Source: DASUAS01 sp963756895
GTDB lineage: Bacteria > Actinomycetota > Acidimicrobiia > IMCC26256 > DASPTH01
Length of the DNA: 64,000 nucleotides
Assembly (NCBI GenBank): GCA_963756895.1
Contig: CAVWPI010000001.1
Span: 1-64,000 of the forward strand
Reading direction: 5' to 3'
Under the pieces are notes generated by a model. It did not search any database, had not been told where the DNA came from, and saw only the letters and a list, made by a program, of their open reading frames with translations. The translations under genes and the position numbers were made by a program. Shown in pieces: positions 32,361-41,839 of this stretch (positions are counted from its first letter, which is position 1; each line of letters starts with the position of its first letter).

Positions 32361-32989
32361 CCGAGCAGACCGAGAACGACCTCCTCGCCCGTCGCGCCAT
32401 CGAAGCGGTGGTGATGGCGTCCACCGAACCGGTCGAGGCGCGGCTGCTCGCACAGCTCGTCGAGCTGCCCGTCACCCGGGTCGAGGCGCTGTGCGACGAG
32501 CTCGCCCGCGAATACGAGGAGTCCGGGCGCGGGTTCGTGCTCGCGCAGGTGGCGGGCGGGTACCGATTCCAGACCCATCCCGACCTCGCGCCCTACGTCG
32601 AGCGGTTCGTGCTCGACGGCCAGCACGCGCGCCTGTCGGGGCCCTCGCTGGAGACGCTGGCGATCGTTGCCTACAAGCAGCCGATCTCGCGTGGCCAGAT
32701 GTCGGCCATCCGCGGAGTGAACGTCGAAGCCACCCTCACCACGTTGCTGCAACGCGGGTACGTGCAGGAGGTTGGCCGCGACCCCGGCCCCGGCGCCGCC
32801 GTCCTCTACGGCACCACGCGCGAGTTCCTCGAACGCCTCGGCCTGCCGTCGCTCGACGCGCTGCCGTCGCTGGGCGACTTCGTGCCCGACGCATCGGTGG
32901 TGGAAGCACTCGAACGCGGCCTGCGCGTGAGCGACGATCCGGTGGCTGTCGACGAACCGTCCGACGTGTCCAGCGACAGCGCCGACTGA
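32357..32989 (+). CDS. scpB: Segregation and condensation protein B
   Basis: The 210-residue protein consists of two winged-helix domains that bind ScpA. The first is AIEAVVMASTEPVEARLLAQL with GFVLAQVAGGYRFQT. The second has LSGPSLETLAIVAYKQPISRGQMSAIRGVN, the family signature, and VLYGTTREFLERLGL. GTG start inside the scpA stop codon. The pseudouridine synthase gene follows 8 bp after. Confidence 0.95.
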   Translation: MTEQTENDLLARRAIEAVVMASTEPVEARLLAQLVELPVTRVEALCDELAREYEESGRGFVLAQVAGGYRFQTHPDLAPYVERFVLDGQHARLSGPSLETLAIVAYKQPISRGQMSAIRGVNVEATLTTLLQRGYVQEVGRDPGPGAAVLYGTTREFLERLGLPSLDALPSLGDFVPDASVVEALERGLRVSDDPVAVDEPSDVSSDSAD

Positions 32990-32997
32990 GCCCACCG

Positions 32998-33861
32998 GTG
33001 GTCGACCATCACGAGGGCGAGCGTCTCCAGAAGGTCCTGGCGCGCGCGGGGCTCGGTTCGCGTCGGGTCTGCGAGGAGCTGATCGCCGACGGGCGTGTCG
33101 TCGTCAACGGCGAGACCGCGGTGCTCGGGCGTCGTGTCGACCCCACGCGTGACGCGGTGTCCCTCGACGGCGTCCCCGTCGTCGTGCGCGACGACCTCGT
33201 GTACTACCTGCTCAACAAGCCCACGGGTTTCGTGAGCACGGCCTCCGATCCCGAGCGACGACCGACGGTCATCGACCTGGTCCCGGCCACACCGCGCGTG
33301 TTCCCGGTGGGACGCCTCGACTACGACACCGAGGGGCTGCTGCTCCTCACCAACGACGGTGATCTCACCCACTTGCTCACCCACCCGCGCTTCGGTGTGG
33401 TGAAGACGTACCTCGCGGAGGTCGAGGGTGAGCCCGCGCCGGCCACCGTGCGCGCGTTGCGCGAAGGCGTGGAGCTCGACGACGGTCTCACCGCGCCCGC
33501 AAGGGTGAAGGTCGTGCAGCGCCGCGGTGCGACGACCGCGATCGAGCTGGGCATCCACGAGGGCCGCAACCGCCAGGTGCGCCGCATGTGCGAGGCGGTG
33601 GGGCATCCGGTGGTGCGGCTGGTCCGCACGCGCATCGGACCGCTGCGTGACGGCTCGTTGAAGCCCGGGACGTGGCGCGCGCTCACCGCGGGAGAGGTGC
33701 GCCGGTTGTACGAGACGGCGTCGCCGAGCGAGGACGCGTCGCCGAGCGAGGACGCGTCGCCGAGCGAGGACGCGTCGCCGAGCGAGGACGCGTCGCCGAG
33801 CGAGGACGCGGCCGCCAACCCACCCGCCAAACCAGGCGGGCGTGACGGGACTCCGGGCTAA
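32998..33861 (+). CDS. RsuA/RluB-family rRNA pseudouridine synthase
   Basis: The 287-residue enzyme has an N-terminal S4 domain (ERLQKVLARAGLGSRRVCEELIADGRV) and the catalytic domain with VGRLDYDTEGLLLLTNDGDL, containing the catalytic Asp (about residue 108), and IHEGRNRQVRRMCEAVGHPVVRLVR. The C-terminus is unusual: five perfect Ser-Pro-Ser-Glu-Asp-Ala repeats before a short AANPPAKPGG tail. The target may be 23S position 2605 (RluB) or 16S position 516 (RsuA); the order scpB-pseudouridine synthase-cmk is conserved in mycobacteria (Rv1711). GTG start at 32998. Confidence 0.92.
   Translation: MVDHHEGERLQKVLARAGLGSRRVCEELIADGRVVVNGETAVLGRRVDPTRDAVSLDGVPVVVRDDLVYYLLNKPTGFVSTASDPERRPTVIDLVPATPRVFPVGRLDYDTEGLLLLTNDGDLTHLLTHPRFGVVKTYLAEVEGEPAPATVRALREGVELDDGLTAPARVKVVQRRGATTAIELGIHEGRNRQVRRMCEAVGHPVVRLVRTRIGPLRDGSLKPGTWRALTAGEVRRLYETASPSEDASPSEDASPSEDASPSEDASPSEDAAANPPAKPGGRDGTPG
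33721..33810 (+). repeat. Five perfect 18-bp tandem repeats
   Basis: The unit TCGCCGAGCGAGGACGCG occurs five times without change and encodes SPSEDA in the tail of the pseudouridine synthase. Perfect identity at all sites implies recent slippage expansion, so copy number may vary between strains. Confidence 0.97.
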
Positions 33862-33874
33862 CCTGCTTCACCCG

Positions 33875-34246
33875 ATGAGACTCCAGGCGCTGCGCGGCGC
33901 GATCACGTGCACCGAGGACTCGAAGGCCGAGATCGACGCCAAGACGGCGCTGCTCGTGAAGGAGCTCTTCGCGCGCAACGAGCTGACCCAGGACGACGTC
34001 GTCAGCATCCTCTTCACCACCACCCCCGACCTCGTCGCCGAGTTCCCGGCGGCCGCGGCGCGCACCGCGCTGGGTCTCGACCGGGTGGCGCTCCTCGGGG
34101 CGCAGGAGCAGGACGTGCCCCACGGCACGCGCCTCTGCATCCGCGTCCTGGTGCACTGCTACTCCGATCGTCCCCGCGACCAGCTCCACCACGTGTTCCT
34201 CGAGGGTGCGGCCGCCCTGCGCGCCGACCTCGCCGGCGCCGACTGA
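33875..34246 (+). CDS. aroH: Chorismate mutase, AroH type
   Basis: The 123-residue enzyme converts chorismate to prephenate. It matches the trimeric AroH fold of Bacillus subtilis: LRGAI at the start with the active-site Arg7, TPDLVAEFPAAAART, the Glu in GAQEQDV, the Arg in CIRVLVH, and the C-terminal DQLHHVFLEGAAALR. The ATG at 33875 begins 14 bp after the previous stop. The frame is open earlier but only within the previous gene. It heads aroH-tyrA-aroA, a dedicated aromatic amino acid block. Confidence 0.95.
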   Translation: MRLQALRGAITCTEDSKAEIDAKTALLVKELFARNELTQDDVVSILFTTTPDLVAEFPAAAARTALGLDRVALLGAQEQDVPHGTRLCIRVLVHCYSDRPRDQLHHVFLEGAAALRADLAGAD

Positions 34247-34255
34247 CGGCGCGTC

Positions 34256-35353
34256 GTGGCCGCGCCCAAGTCCGTCGCGCTCGTCGGGACCGGCCTCATC
34301 GGCGGGTCGATCGGGCTCGCGCTCCGGCGCGCCGGCGTCACCGTGTACGGGTTCGACCGCGACGCCGCGCACGCGGTCGCCGCGCTCGACGGCGGCGCGG
34401 TCGACGAGCTCGCGTCCGATCTCGCCAGTGCCGTCACCGGCGCCGACCTCACCGTGGTGGCGGTGCCGGTGGGCTTCGTCGCCGACACCGTGATCGAGGC
34501 GCTCGACGCCGGCGCGGTCCTGGTGACCGACGTCGGTTCGGTCAAGGCGCCGGTCGTCGCCGCGGTCGAGGCGGCCCGCCCCGATGCGGTCACGCGCTAC
34601 GTCGGCGGCCATCCGATGGCCGGCTCCGAGCAGGAGGGCCTGGCCGGTGCGAGCGCCGACCTCTTCGTGGGCGCCACCTGGGTGCTCACGCCCACCCCGC
34701 GCACCGACCCCGCGGTGTTCGCCGAGGTGCGTTCGTGGGTCAGCGACCTCGGGGCCGAAGTCATCGCGGTGGCGCCCGAGCTGCACGACGCGCTGGTCGC
34801 GGTGGTGAGCCACGTGCCGCAGCTGGCGGCGTCGACGCTCATGAACGTGGCCAGCCAGGGGAGCGACGAGCACGCGGTGATGCTGCGGCTCGCCGCCGGC
34901 GGCTTCCGCGACATGACCCGCATCGCGTCGAGCCATCCGGCGATCTGGCCCGACATCTGCCTGGCGAACCGCGACGCCATCGTCGGCGCGCTCGACGCCT
35001 ACCTCGAGGAGCTCACCCGCGTGCGGAGCATCGTCGCCGACGGTGACCGCGAAGGGTTGCTCGAGCTGTTGGCCGACGCGCGCGCGGCTCGTCGCAACCT
35101 GCCCGTCGGCCTGCCGGTCGAGGAGACGCTGGTCGAGCTGCGCGTGCCCGTACCCGACCGCGAGGGCGTGATCGCCGAGGTCACCACCTTGGCGGCGCGC
35201 TTCGGCATCAACATCGCCGACCTCGAGATCGCGCACTCGCTCGAGGGCCGACAGGGTGTGCTCGTGCTCGTCGTCGCCGAGCACAACCTCGACGCCTTCG
35301 AAGCCGCGCTCCTCGCGCACGGTTACCACGTCGCCCGGACGCCGCTGGCATGA
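34256..35353 (+). CDS. tyrA: Prephenate dehydrogenase with ACT domain
   Basis: The 365-residue enzyme oxidises prephenate to 4-hydroxyphenylpyruvate (tyrosine branch). It has the NAD motif GTGLIGGSIGLALR (residues about 10-23), TDVGSVKAPVV, the catalytic His in GGHPMAGSEQEG (about 120-131), and HVPQLAASTLM. A C-terminal ACT domain (residues about 293-365, LRVPVPDREGVIAEVTTLAARFGINI) suggests feedback control by tyrosine or phenylalanine. GTG start. The last four bases overlap aroA. Confidence 0.94.
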   Translation: MAAPKSVALVGTGLIGGSIGLALRRAGVTVYGFDRDAAHAVAALDGGAVDELASDLASAVTGADLTVVAVPVGFVADTVIEALDAGAVLVTDVGSVKAPVVAAVEAARPDAVTRYVGGHPMAGSEQEGLAGASADLFVGATWVLTPTPRTDPAVFAEVRSWVSDLGAEVIAVAPELHDALVAVVSHVPQLAASTLMNVASQGSDEHAVMLRLAAGGFRDMTRIASSHPAIWPDICLANRDAIVGALDAYLEELTRVRSIVADGDREGLLELLADARAARRNLPVGLPVEETLVELRVPVPDREGVIAEVTTLAARFGINIADLEIAHSLEGRQGVLVLVVAEHNLDAFEAALLAHGYHVARTPLA

Positions 35354-36687
35354 GCACCGTGGCCACTGACGAACTGGTGCTCAGCGGACCGCGGCCGTTG
35401 CGGGGACGGCTGCGGGTGCCCGGCGACAAGGGGATGTCGCACCGCGCGCTGCTCTTCGGCGCGATGGCCGACGGTCCTTCGCGCGTGACCGGGCTCGCAC
35501 GCGGCGAGGACGTCGGCCGCACGCTTGCCGCGCTGGGTCAGCTCGGCGTGGTCACCACGGCCGACGCCGACGCCGACGACGGTGGTGGTGGGGGTGGTGC
35601 CGTCACCATCGACGGCCGCGGCCTCGACGCGCTCGTCGAGCCGGGCGGCATCGTCGACTGCGGCAACTCGGGCACCAGCATCCGGTTGCTCACCGGGCTG
35701 CTCGCAGGCCGGCCGTTCCTGTCGATCCTCAGCGGCGACGAGTCGCTGGTGGAGCGACCGATGGCGCGTGTGGTCGAGCCGCTGCGCGCGATGGGCGCCC
35801 AGCTCGACGGTCGCGCGAATGCGACCCGCCCCCCGCTCGTCGTGCGCGGCGGCGATCTCGTCGGGTGCACCCACCATCTCGCCGTCGCCAGCGCGCAGGT
35901 GAAGACCGCGCTGCTGCTCGCCGGCCTCCAGGCCACGGGCACCACCGACGTGGTCGAGCCCACGCCCAGCCGCGACCACACCGAGCGCATGCTCGGTGCC
36001 CTGGGTGCGCCCGTCACGCGGCTCGACGAACGCGCGGTGCGCGCCACCGCCGGCGCGCCCGCACCGTTCGAATTCGCAGTGCCGGGCGATCCGTCGTCGG
36101 CCGCGTTCTGGGTGGTGGCCGCCACCATCTCGCCCGGCTCGGAGCTCGTGCTCGAAGACGTCGCCCTGAACCCGACGCGCCTCGCGTTCGTCGACGTGCT
36201 GGTGCGCATGGGCGCGGCCATCGAGGTGGTCACCACCGGTGAACGGCTCGGTGAGCCGGTGGGGGAGCTGCGCGTCACCAGCGCGTCCCTGCACGGCACC
36301 ACGGTCGAGGGTGCGGAGATCCCGTGGCTGATCGACGAGATCCCGGTGCTGGCGGTGGCGGCGGCGTGCGCCGAGGGCATCACCGAATTCCGCGACGCCG
36401 CCGAGCTCCGGGTGAAGGAGAGCGACCGCATCGCCACGGTCGGCGAGCTGCTCACGCGCCTCGGCGTCGGGACCGAGCACGGCGACGACCGGCTCGTCGT
36501 GCGGGGCGGTCGACTGGTGCCGGGCGAGGTCGACAGCCACGGCGACCACCGGATCGCCATGACCGCGGCCGTGGCCGCGCTCGCGATCGCGGGCGAGACC
36601 CGGGTGCGGGGCTGGCGCTCGGTGTCCACCTCGTACCCCGAGTTCACCACCGACCTCGCCGCGCTCACGGAAGGTCCGGCTTCGTGA
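35350..36687 (+). CDS. aroA: 3-phosphoshikimate 1-carboxyvinyltransferase (EPSP synthase)
   Basis: The 445-residue enzyme joins phosphoenolpyruvate to shikimate-3-phosphate. It has VPGDKGMSHRALLFGA (Lys for substrate, residues about 24-39), DCGNSGTSIRLLTG, TPSRDHTERML, the catalytic Asp in PWLIDEIPVLAVAAA, ELRVKESDRI, and SHGDHRIAM. The loop DADADDGGGGGG (about residues 73-84) is an unusual glycine-rich insertion in the first domain. GTG overlap with cmk follows. Confidence 0.96.
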   Translation: MSTVATDELVLSGPRPLRGRLRVPGDKGMSHRALLFGAMADGPSRVTGLARGEDVGRTLAALGQLGVVTTADADADDGGGGGGAVTIDGRGLDALVEPGGIVDCGNSGTSIRLLTGLLAGRPFLSILSGDESLVERPMARVVEPLRAMGAQLDGRANATRPPLVVRGGDLVGCTHHLAVASAQVKTALLLAGLQATGTTDVVEPTPSRDHTERMLGALGAPVTRLDERAVRATAGAPAPFEFAVPGDPSSAAFWVVAATISPGSELVLEDVALNPTRLAFVDVLVRMGAAIEVVTTGERLGEPVGELRVTSASLHGTTVEGAEIPWLIDEIPVLAVAAACAEGITEFRDAAELRVKESDRIATVGELLTRLGVGTEHGDDRLVVRGGRLVPGEVDSHGDHRIAMTAAVAALAIAGETRVRGWRSVSTSYPEFTTDLAALTEGPAS

Positions 36688-37980
36688 AGGTCGTCGCCAT
36701 CGACGGCCCCGCCGGGTCGGGGAAGTCGACCGTGGCGCGGGGCGTGGCCGCCGCGCTGGGGCTGCCCACCCTCGACACCGGGGCCATGTACCACGCCATC
36801 GCGCTGGCCGCGCTCGAGGCCGAGGTGGATCTCGACGACCCCGCCGCGGTGGCCGCGGTCGCACGCGCCGCCGACGTCGCGGTCGAAGCGGGAGTCACGA
36901 CGCTCGACGGTCGCGACGTCTCGACCGAGATCCGCGGTCCCCGGGTCACCGGTGCGGTCTCGCGCGTCTCGGGCCATCCGCCGGTGCGGGCGGTGCTGGT
37001 CGAACGCCAGCGCGCGTGGGTGCACCAGCACGGTGGAGGTGTCGTCGAGGGCCGCGACATCGGGACCGTCGTCCTCCCCGACGCGCCGCTCAAGGTGTTC
37101 ATCACCGCCCGCGACGAGGTGCGCGCCGCCCGCCGCCAACGCGACGAAACGGCGGCGCAGCGCGCGGTGGAGGTCGGCGCGGTGCGCGACGCGCTCGACC
37201 GCCGCGACCGCGCCGACGGAACCCTCGGTCGTGCCACCCGGCCCGAGGACGCGGCCGCCGATGCGGTCGTGGTCGACACCAGCGACGTGACCGCGGAGGA
37301 AGTGATCGCCGACCTCGTGGCGCGCGCGCGGCACGGGTCTTCGGGTAGGCCGATGACCTTCTACCAGTTCGCCCGGGGTGTCGTGCTCGCCGTGTTCCGC
37401 GTCGTGTTCCGGGTGCGGGTCGTCGGCAAGGCGCGCGTGCCCACGACGGGCGCGTACATCCTCGCGCCGTCGCACCGGTCGATCCTCGACGTGCCCTTCG
37501 CCGCCTACGTGACGTCTCGCACGGTGCGCTTCCTGGCCAAGGACGACCTGTTCGACAGTGCGCTCGGCCGACGACTCTTCGACGCGCTGGGCGCGGTGGA
37601 GGTGGAGCGCGGCACCGCCGACCGCGGCGCCATCGCGCGCCCTCGAAGGCGCGCTGCAGCGGGGGGAGCCGGTCGCGATCTTCCCCGAGGGCACGCGTCA
37701 CGCGGGTCCCGTGATCGCGCCGCTGTTCGCGGGGGCCGCGTACCTGAGCGTGAAGTACGACGTGCCGATCGTGCCGGTGGGCATCGGGGGCAGCGAGCAC
37801 ATCCTGCCGAAGGGGAAGGTCCTCCCACGCGTCCACCGCGTGGCAGTGTCGGTGGGGGAGCCCCTCCACCCACCGGTGCTCGAGGGCCGGGCGCGCCGCA
37901 GTGCGGCGAAGGCGCTCACCGAGCAGCTGCAGACGTCGTTGCAGCGTTGCTTCGACGACGCCGAGCGCCTGGCTCGGTAG
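36684..37980 (+). CDS. cmk: Fused cytidylate kinase and PlsC-type acyltransferase (one frameshift)
   Basis: The N-terminal part (residues 1-220) is CMP kinase: IDGPAGSGKSTVARG P-loop, LDTGAMYHAIAL, EGRDIGTVVLPDAP and RDRADG lid. With no stop it runs into a 1-acylglycerol-3-phosphate acyltransferase: APSHRSILDVPF (HX4D catalytic motif, about residues 262-273), VRFLAKDDLF and VAIFPEGTRHAGP. A one-base shift near 37640 separates the HX4D part from the PEGTR part. The total is about 432 residues. Such Cmk-acyltransferase fusions are reported in some actinobacteria, linking nucleotide and phospholipid synthesis. GTG start overlaps aroA. The usual next gene, der, is absent here. Confidence 0.87.
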
Positions 37981-38048
37981 CGGCTCGACCACCGGGGGCT
38001 ACTCTCGCTCGTTCGCTCGTCGTCGGATCGAGAGGGGAAGCGCGGCCC

Positions 38049-39399
38049 ATGCCTGACGCGGACACCAAGATCGCGATCATCGGTGCCGGGATCTCGGGCC
38101 TCGCCACCTCGTATCACCTCGGGCATCGCGACTGCGCGATCTTCGAGACCACGGACCACTACGCCGGTCACGTGCACTCGGAGGTCCGCGACGGCTTCAC
38201 CTGGGACGACGGCCCGCACATCTCGTTCACGACGAACGAATACGTCCGCAGCCTCTTCGCCGAGTTGGTCGACGGTGCGTACGAGGAGTGCCCGATCCGC
38301 CCCAGCAACTACTACCAGGGGCACTGGATCGAACACCCGGCGCAGACCCACCTGTACCAGGTCCCCGAGCCGCTGCGCAGCGAGTGCCTCGCCAGCTTCC
38401 TGAACACCCGCACCGACGATCGTGAACCCCGGAACTACCAGGACTGGCTCGATCAGTCGATGGGGCCGGTCTTCGCCCAGAACTTCCCGGCGGCGTACAC
38501 GCGCAAGTACTGGACGACCGAACCCGCGAACCTCGACACCGACTGGATCGGCGTACGGGTCCTGAAGCCCGATGTCGACGACGTGGTCGCCGGCGCCGAG
38601 GGGCCGCTCGGACGATCGACGTACTACGTGGCCGGACGCGACGCTCGGTACCCGAGCCGGGGCGGGTTCATGGCGTACACGCACCGGATGGCGGAGGGTG
38701 CGGACATCCGGTACCGCACCCGGCTCGAGCGAATCGATTTCGACAAGCGACGGATGGGCTTCGCGAGCGGCGCCGAGATCGGCTACGAACGCGTGATCTC
38801 GACGATGCCGCTCCCGGCGTTGATCGCGGCGGCGGTGGATGCTCCTGACTCCGTCCGCGATGCGGCCGCGCTCCTCCGTTGCACCAACTTCCTCCGCGTC
38901 GATGTCGCGGCGTGGCACCCGACACGGCGCGACGAGTTGTGGATGTACGTGTACGACGAGGACAAGCTCAGTGTGCGGATCAGCATCACCGAGAATTTCT
39001 CGCCCCACAACGCGCCGCCGAACAAGACCGGGATCCAGGTCGAGGTCTACGGGTCGGAGTACCGACCCGTGCCCACGGACCACGACGACGTCAAGGTCGC
39101 GCGTCGTCGACGAGCTCGTCGAGATGGGCCTCCTCGATGGCCGTGACGCGGTCGAATCGGTCCGGGTCACCTTCGTCCCGCAGGGCAACCCGATCTTCGA
39201 CCTCGACCGGCGGTCGGCCATGGCCGAGATCACGGAGTACCTCGAGCGCGTCGGTGTGCTGCTCGTCGGCCGCTATGCGGAGTGGAAGTACCTGATGACT
39301 GACGCGTGCGTGATCTCGGCGCGCCGGGCCGCCGCCCTCGTCACCGGAGGATCAGTCGACTTCGACGACACCGGGATCGCGATCAGTCGCCAGGGCTAG
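38049..39399 (+). CDS. FAD-dependent mutase/amine-oxidase-like protein (one frameshift)
   Basis: Reconstructed length is about 450 residues. The N-terminus has the FAD motif AIIGAGISGLATSYHLG (residues about 9-25). FTWDDGPHISFTTNEYVRSLFAEL resembles UDP-galactopyranose-mutase-like and protoporphyrinogen-oxidase-like folds. YPSRGGFMAYTHRMAEGADIRY is the second conserved segment. A one-base shift near 39098 joins to VVDELVEMGLLDGRDAVES and WKYLMTDACVISARRAA. It is the first gene of the polysaccharide region. A sugar-ring mutase role would fit, but no diagnostic residue proves it. It overlaps the convergent GT gene by 48 bp at the 3' end. Confidence 0.72.
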
Positions 39400-40526
39400 C
39401 CGGGAGGCCAGGGCTTCGTACAGGTTCCCGATGTCGGACGCCAGGCGGCCTGCGCCGAACCGCTCCTTGGCTCGCTGGGATGCCGCCTGACCCATCGCAG
39501 TGCGAAGCGTCACGTCGTCGAGAAGGCGGGTCACCGCGGCCGCGAGCGCCGCGCGTCCTGGTCGGTCACGAAACCGGTGACGCCGTCGGCCACGACCTCC
39601 GGCGCGCTGCCGACTCGAGTGGTCACCGTCGGCGTCCCCGACGCGGCAGCTTCGATCAGCGACACCGGCATCCCCTCGTTGTCCGATGTGAGCACGACCA
39701 CGTCGCTGGCGCTGTACACCGTCTCGACGTCGCCCCGCCATCCGAGGAAGACCATGCGCCGGCCGAGCGGTGCGGCCCGAGCCCGGACCTCGTCGGCGAG
39801 CTCCCCGTCTCCCGCGATCGCGAAGCACACGTCGGGGTGCGTTCGTGCCACCGCGATCGCGACGTCGACGAAGCGCTCCGGTCGTTTCACCGCCGCGAGG
39901 CGGCCCACGAACGTCACGACCGGCCCGGCCGGGAGCCCGAGGGCGCGTCGGGCCGCGCCGGGCTCGGGGAGGACCCCGAGGTCGACTCCCGGGGCGACGA
40001 CCGAGTACTGCTCGCGGTGTCCGATCCCGGCATCGAGGAGCTCGTCGCGCACCCGACTGCCGACGGCCACGAGTGCGGTGGTCGGCCGCGCCAGGCCCCG
40101 TTCGACTGCGACGACGGCCCGGGTCTTCACCGGTGAGAAGTACCCGTGGAGCAGGTGCCCGTGGAACGTGTGGACGGTGGCCGGGACCCGATGGGTCCAC
40201 GCCGCCGGTCGGCCGAGCGCGCCGGCCTTCGCCTTGTGCGTGTGCACGATGTGCGGTCGGAACCGGCGGATCGCGGTGCTGATCTGCGCGAGGGCATGGG
40301 CGTCGTCGCGCGGGCTCGGCGCACGGCCGAGGCCGCGCACGCGCTCGACCCGGAGGCCCGGCGCGCGCAGCGTCACGTAGTCGCCCTCGTCCGAGTCGAT
40401 CGCCCCCGCCAACAGGAGCTGCTCGAATCGGGTCGGATCGAGACGCTCGGCGAGCACGGATGCCTGCAACGCAGGGCCGCCGACGTTGAGCCGGTCGATG
40501 ATGCGCAGCACCCGGATCCGGCTCAC
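39352..40526 (-). CDS. GT4-family glycosyltransferase (one frameshift)
   Basis: A retaining glycosyltransferase of the GT-B fold. The N-terminus RVLRIIDRLNVGGPALQASVLAERL is typical, with PHIVHTHKAKAGALGRP and LVAVGSRVRDEL. The C-terminal nucleotide-binding lobe has TFVGRLAAVKRPE, GWRGDVETVYSASDVVVLTSDNEGMPVSLIEAAASGTP (E-X7-E motif). The frame changes near 39550, after TDQDA, to reach AALAAAVTRLLDDVTLRTAMG and the end. Total about 390 residues. The GTG start overlaps the next GT's stop (GTGA), so both are cotranscribed. Confidence 0.85.
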
Positions 40527-41705
40527 AGCAGCTCCGAGTACACGCCGATCGTCTTCTCCACCATGGCGTCGAGGGAGAACGTGTCGCGAGCCCGTTGGGC
40601 CGCGGCCTCGCCGAGCCGCCGGCGGAGGTCCGCATCGGCTCCGACGCGTGCGATGGCCCGAGCGAACCCCTCTCGGGACCGGGCCGGGATGACGAAGCCC
40701 GTGACCTCGTCCACGTTGATCTCCGGGAGCGGCCCCATGTCGGACGAGATGACGGGACGACCCGCGGCCATGGCCTCCAGGGCGGCCAGGCCGAACCCTT
40801 CGCCGAACTCCGGCTGCGTGGGGAACGCGATCGCGTCGCACACGCTCATGAAGTCGGCGATCTCGTGCACGAACCCGAGGAACTCGAACGCACCGGCCGG
40901 GAGCAGTCGGGCTGCCTGTGCCTCCGCCGCCGCTCGCTCGGGACCCTCGCCGACGACGAGGAGCCGCAGTCGCGGATCGTCGGCCGCGGCTTTCGCGAAC
41001 GCGTCGATGAGGACGTCGTGGCCCTTCCCCGGGATCAGCCGCGATGCGATTCCGATCGCGACCGTGTCGGGCGCAAGGCGCAACGCGGCACGGGCGCGAT
41101 CGCGCTCGGCGTCCGTGCGCCGGAACGTCGACGCGTCCATGCCGTAGTAGATCGTCCGGATGCGATCGGCAGGAGCGAGGCCCAGTTCACGCACGAAGCG
41201 CGCGACGTGTTCCGAGATGGCGATGCGGCGTTTCGCGATGCGACCGACGAGCACGCCCCGCGCTGCGGTACGGCTCACGCCGGTAGAAGTCGGGTGCGGC
41301 ATGTACGGACGAGACCGCTGGTACCCGTGTCATCCACGCTGCGGCCTGACCGTGGAGATCGGCGTGCACGAGGTGGGTGTGCACGAGGTCGGGGCGGAAC
41401 GAGCGGATCTCGGAGATCAGCGACGCGAGGAGGGCGGGATTCACGTCCGGACCGGCGTCGTGGACGACGACGTCGACCCCCGTCTGGAGCATGTCGTCGA
41501 CGAAGATGTCCCCGCGGCCCGACCGGAGCACGCACATGCGGACGTCGAACCCGGCGCGTCGGAGCGCCGGCAGGAGACCGAGGAGGTGCCGTTCGGATCC
41601 TCCGATGCCCTTCACCCGTTGGATGTGCAGGATGCGCTTGCGAGGAGATGGCACACCCTTGCCCTGACGCTCCGAGGGATCGAGCACGGTTCCGAACGTC
41701 AACAA
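40523..41705 (-). CDS. GT4-family glycosyltransferase (one frameshift)
   Basis: The N-terminal half (LHIQRVKGIGGSERHLLGLLPALRRAGFDV, LVHTHLVHADLHGQAAAWMTRVPAVSSVHAAPDF) and the C-terminal half (AISEHVARFVRELG, IGIASRLIPGKGHDVLIDAF, ADFMSVCDAIAFPTQPEFGEGFGLAALEAMAAGRP) are in different frames that meet near 41275. Together they give a complete GT-B enzyme of about 393 residues. The ATG at 41705 is used, though a GTG near 41660 (VPSPRKRILHIQ) is possible. Sugar and acceptor are not deducible. Confidence 0.84.
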
Positions 41706-41839
41706 TCCATGAACAATAGGCGCGTCCCTTGCAATGAGGCGCCTGGGCGTGCGAGTCTGCCTGCTCGGGTAGAGCTTTCCTGCAACGTTTCGGATCGGAG
41801 CGCTTGACCGTCGCGCAGACCCTGGGGGAGATCGCTCGT

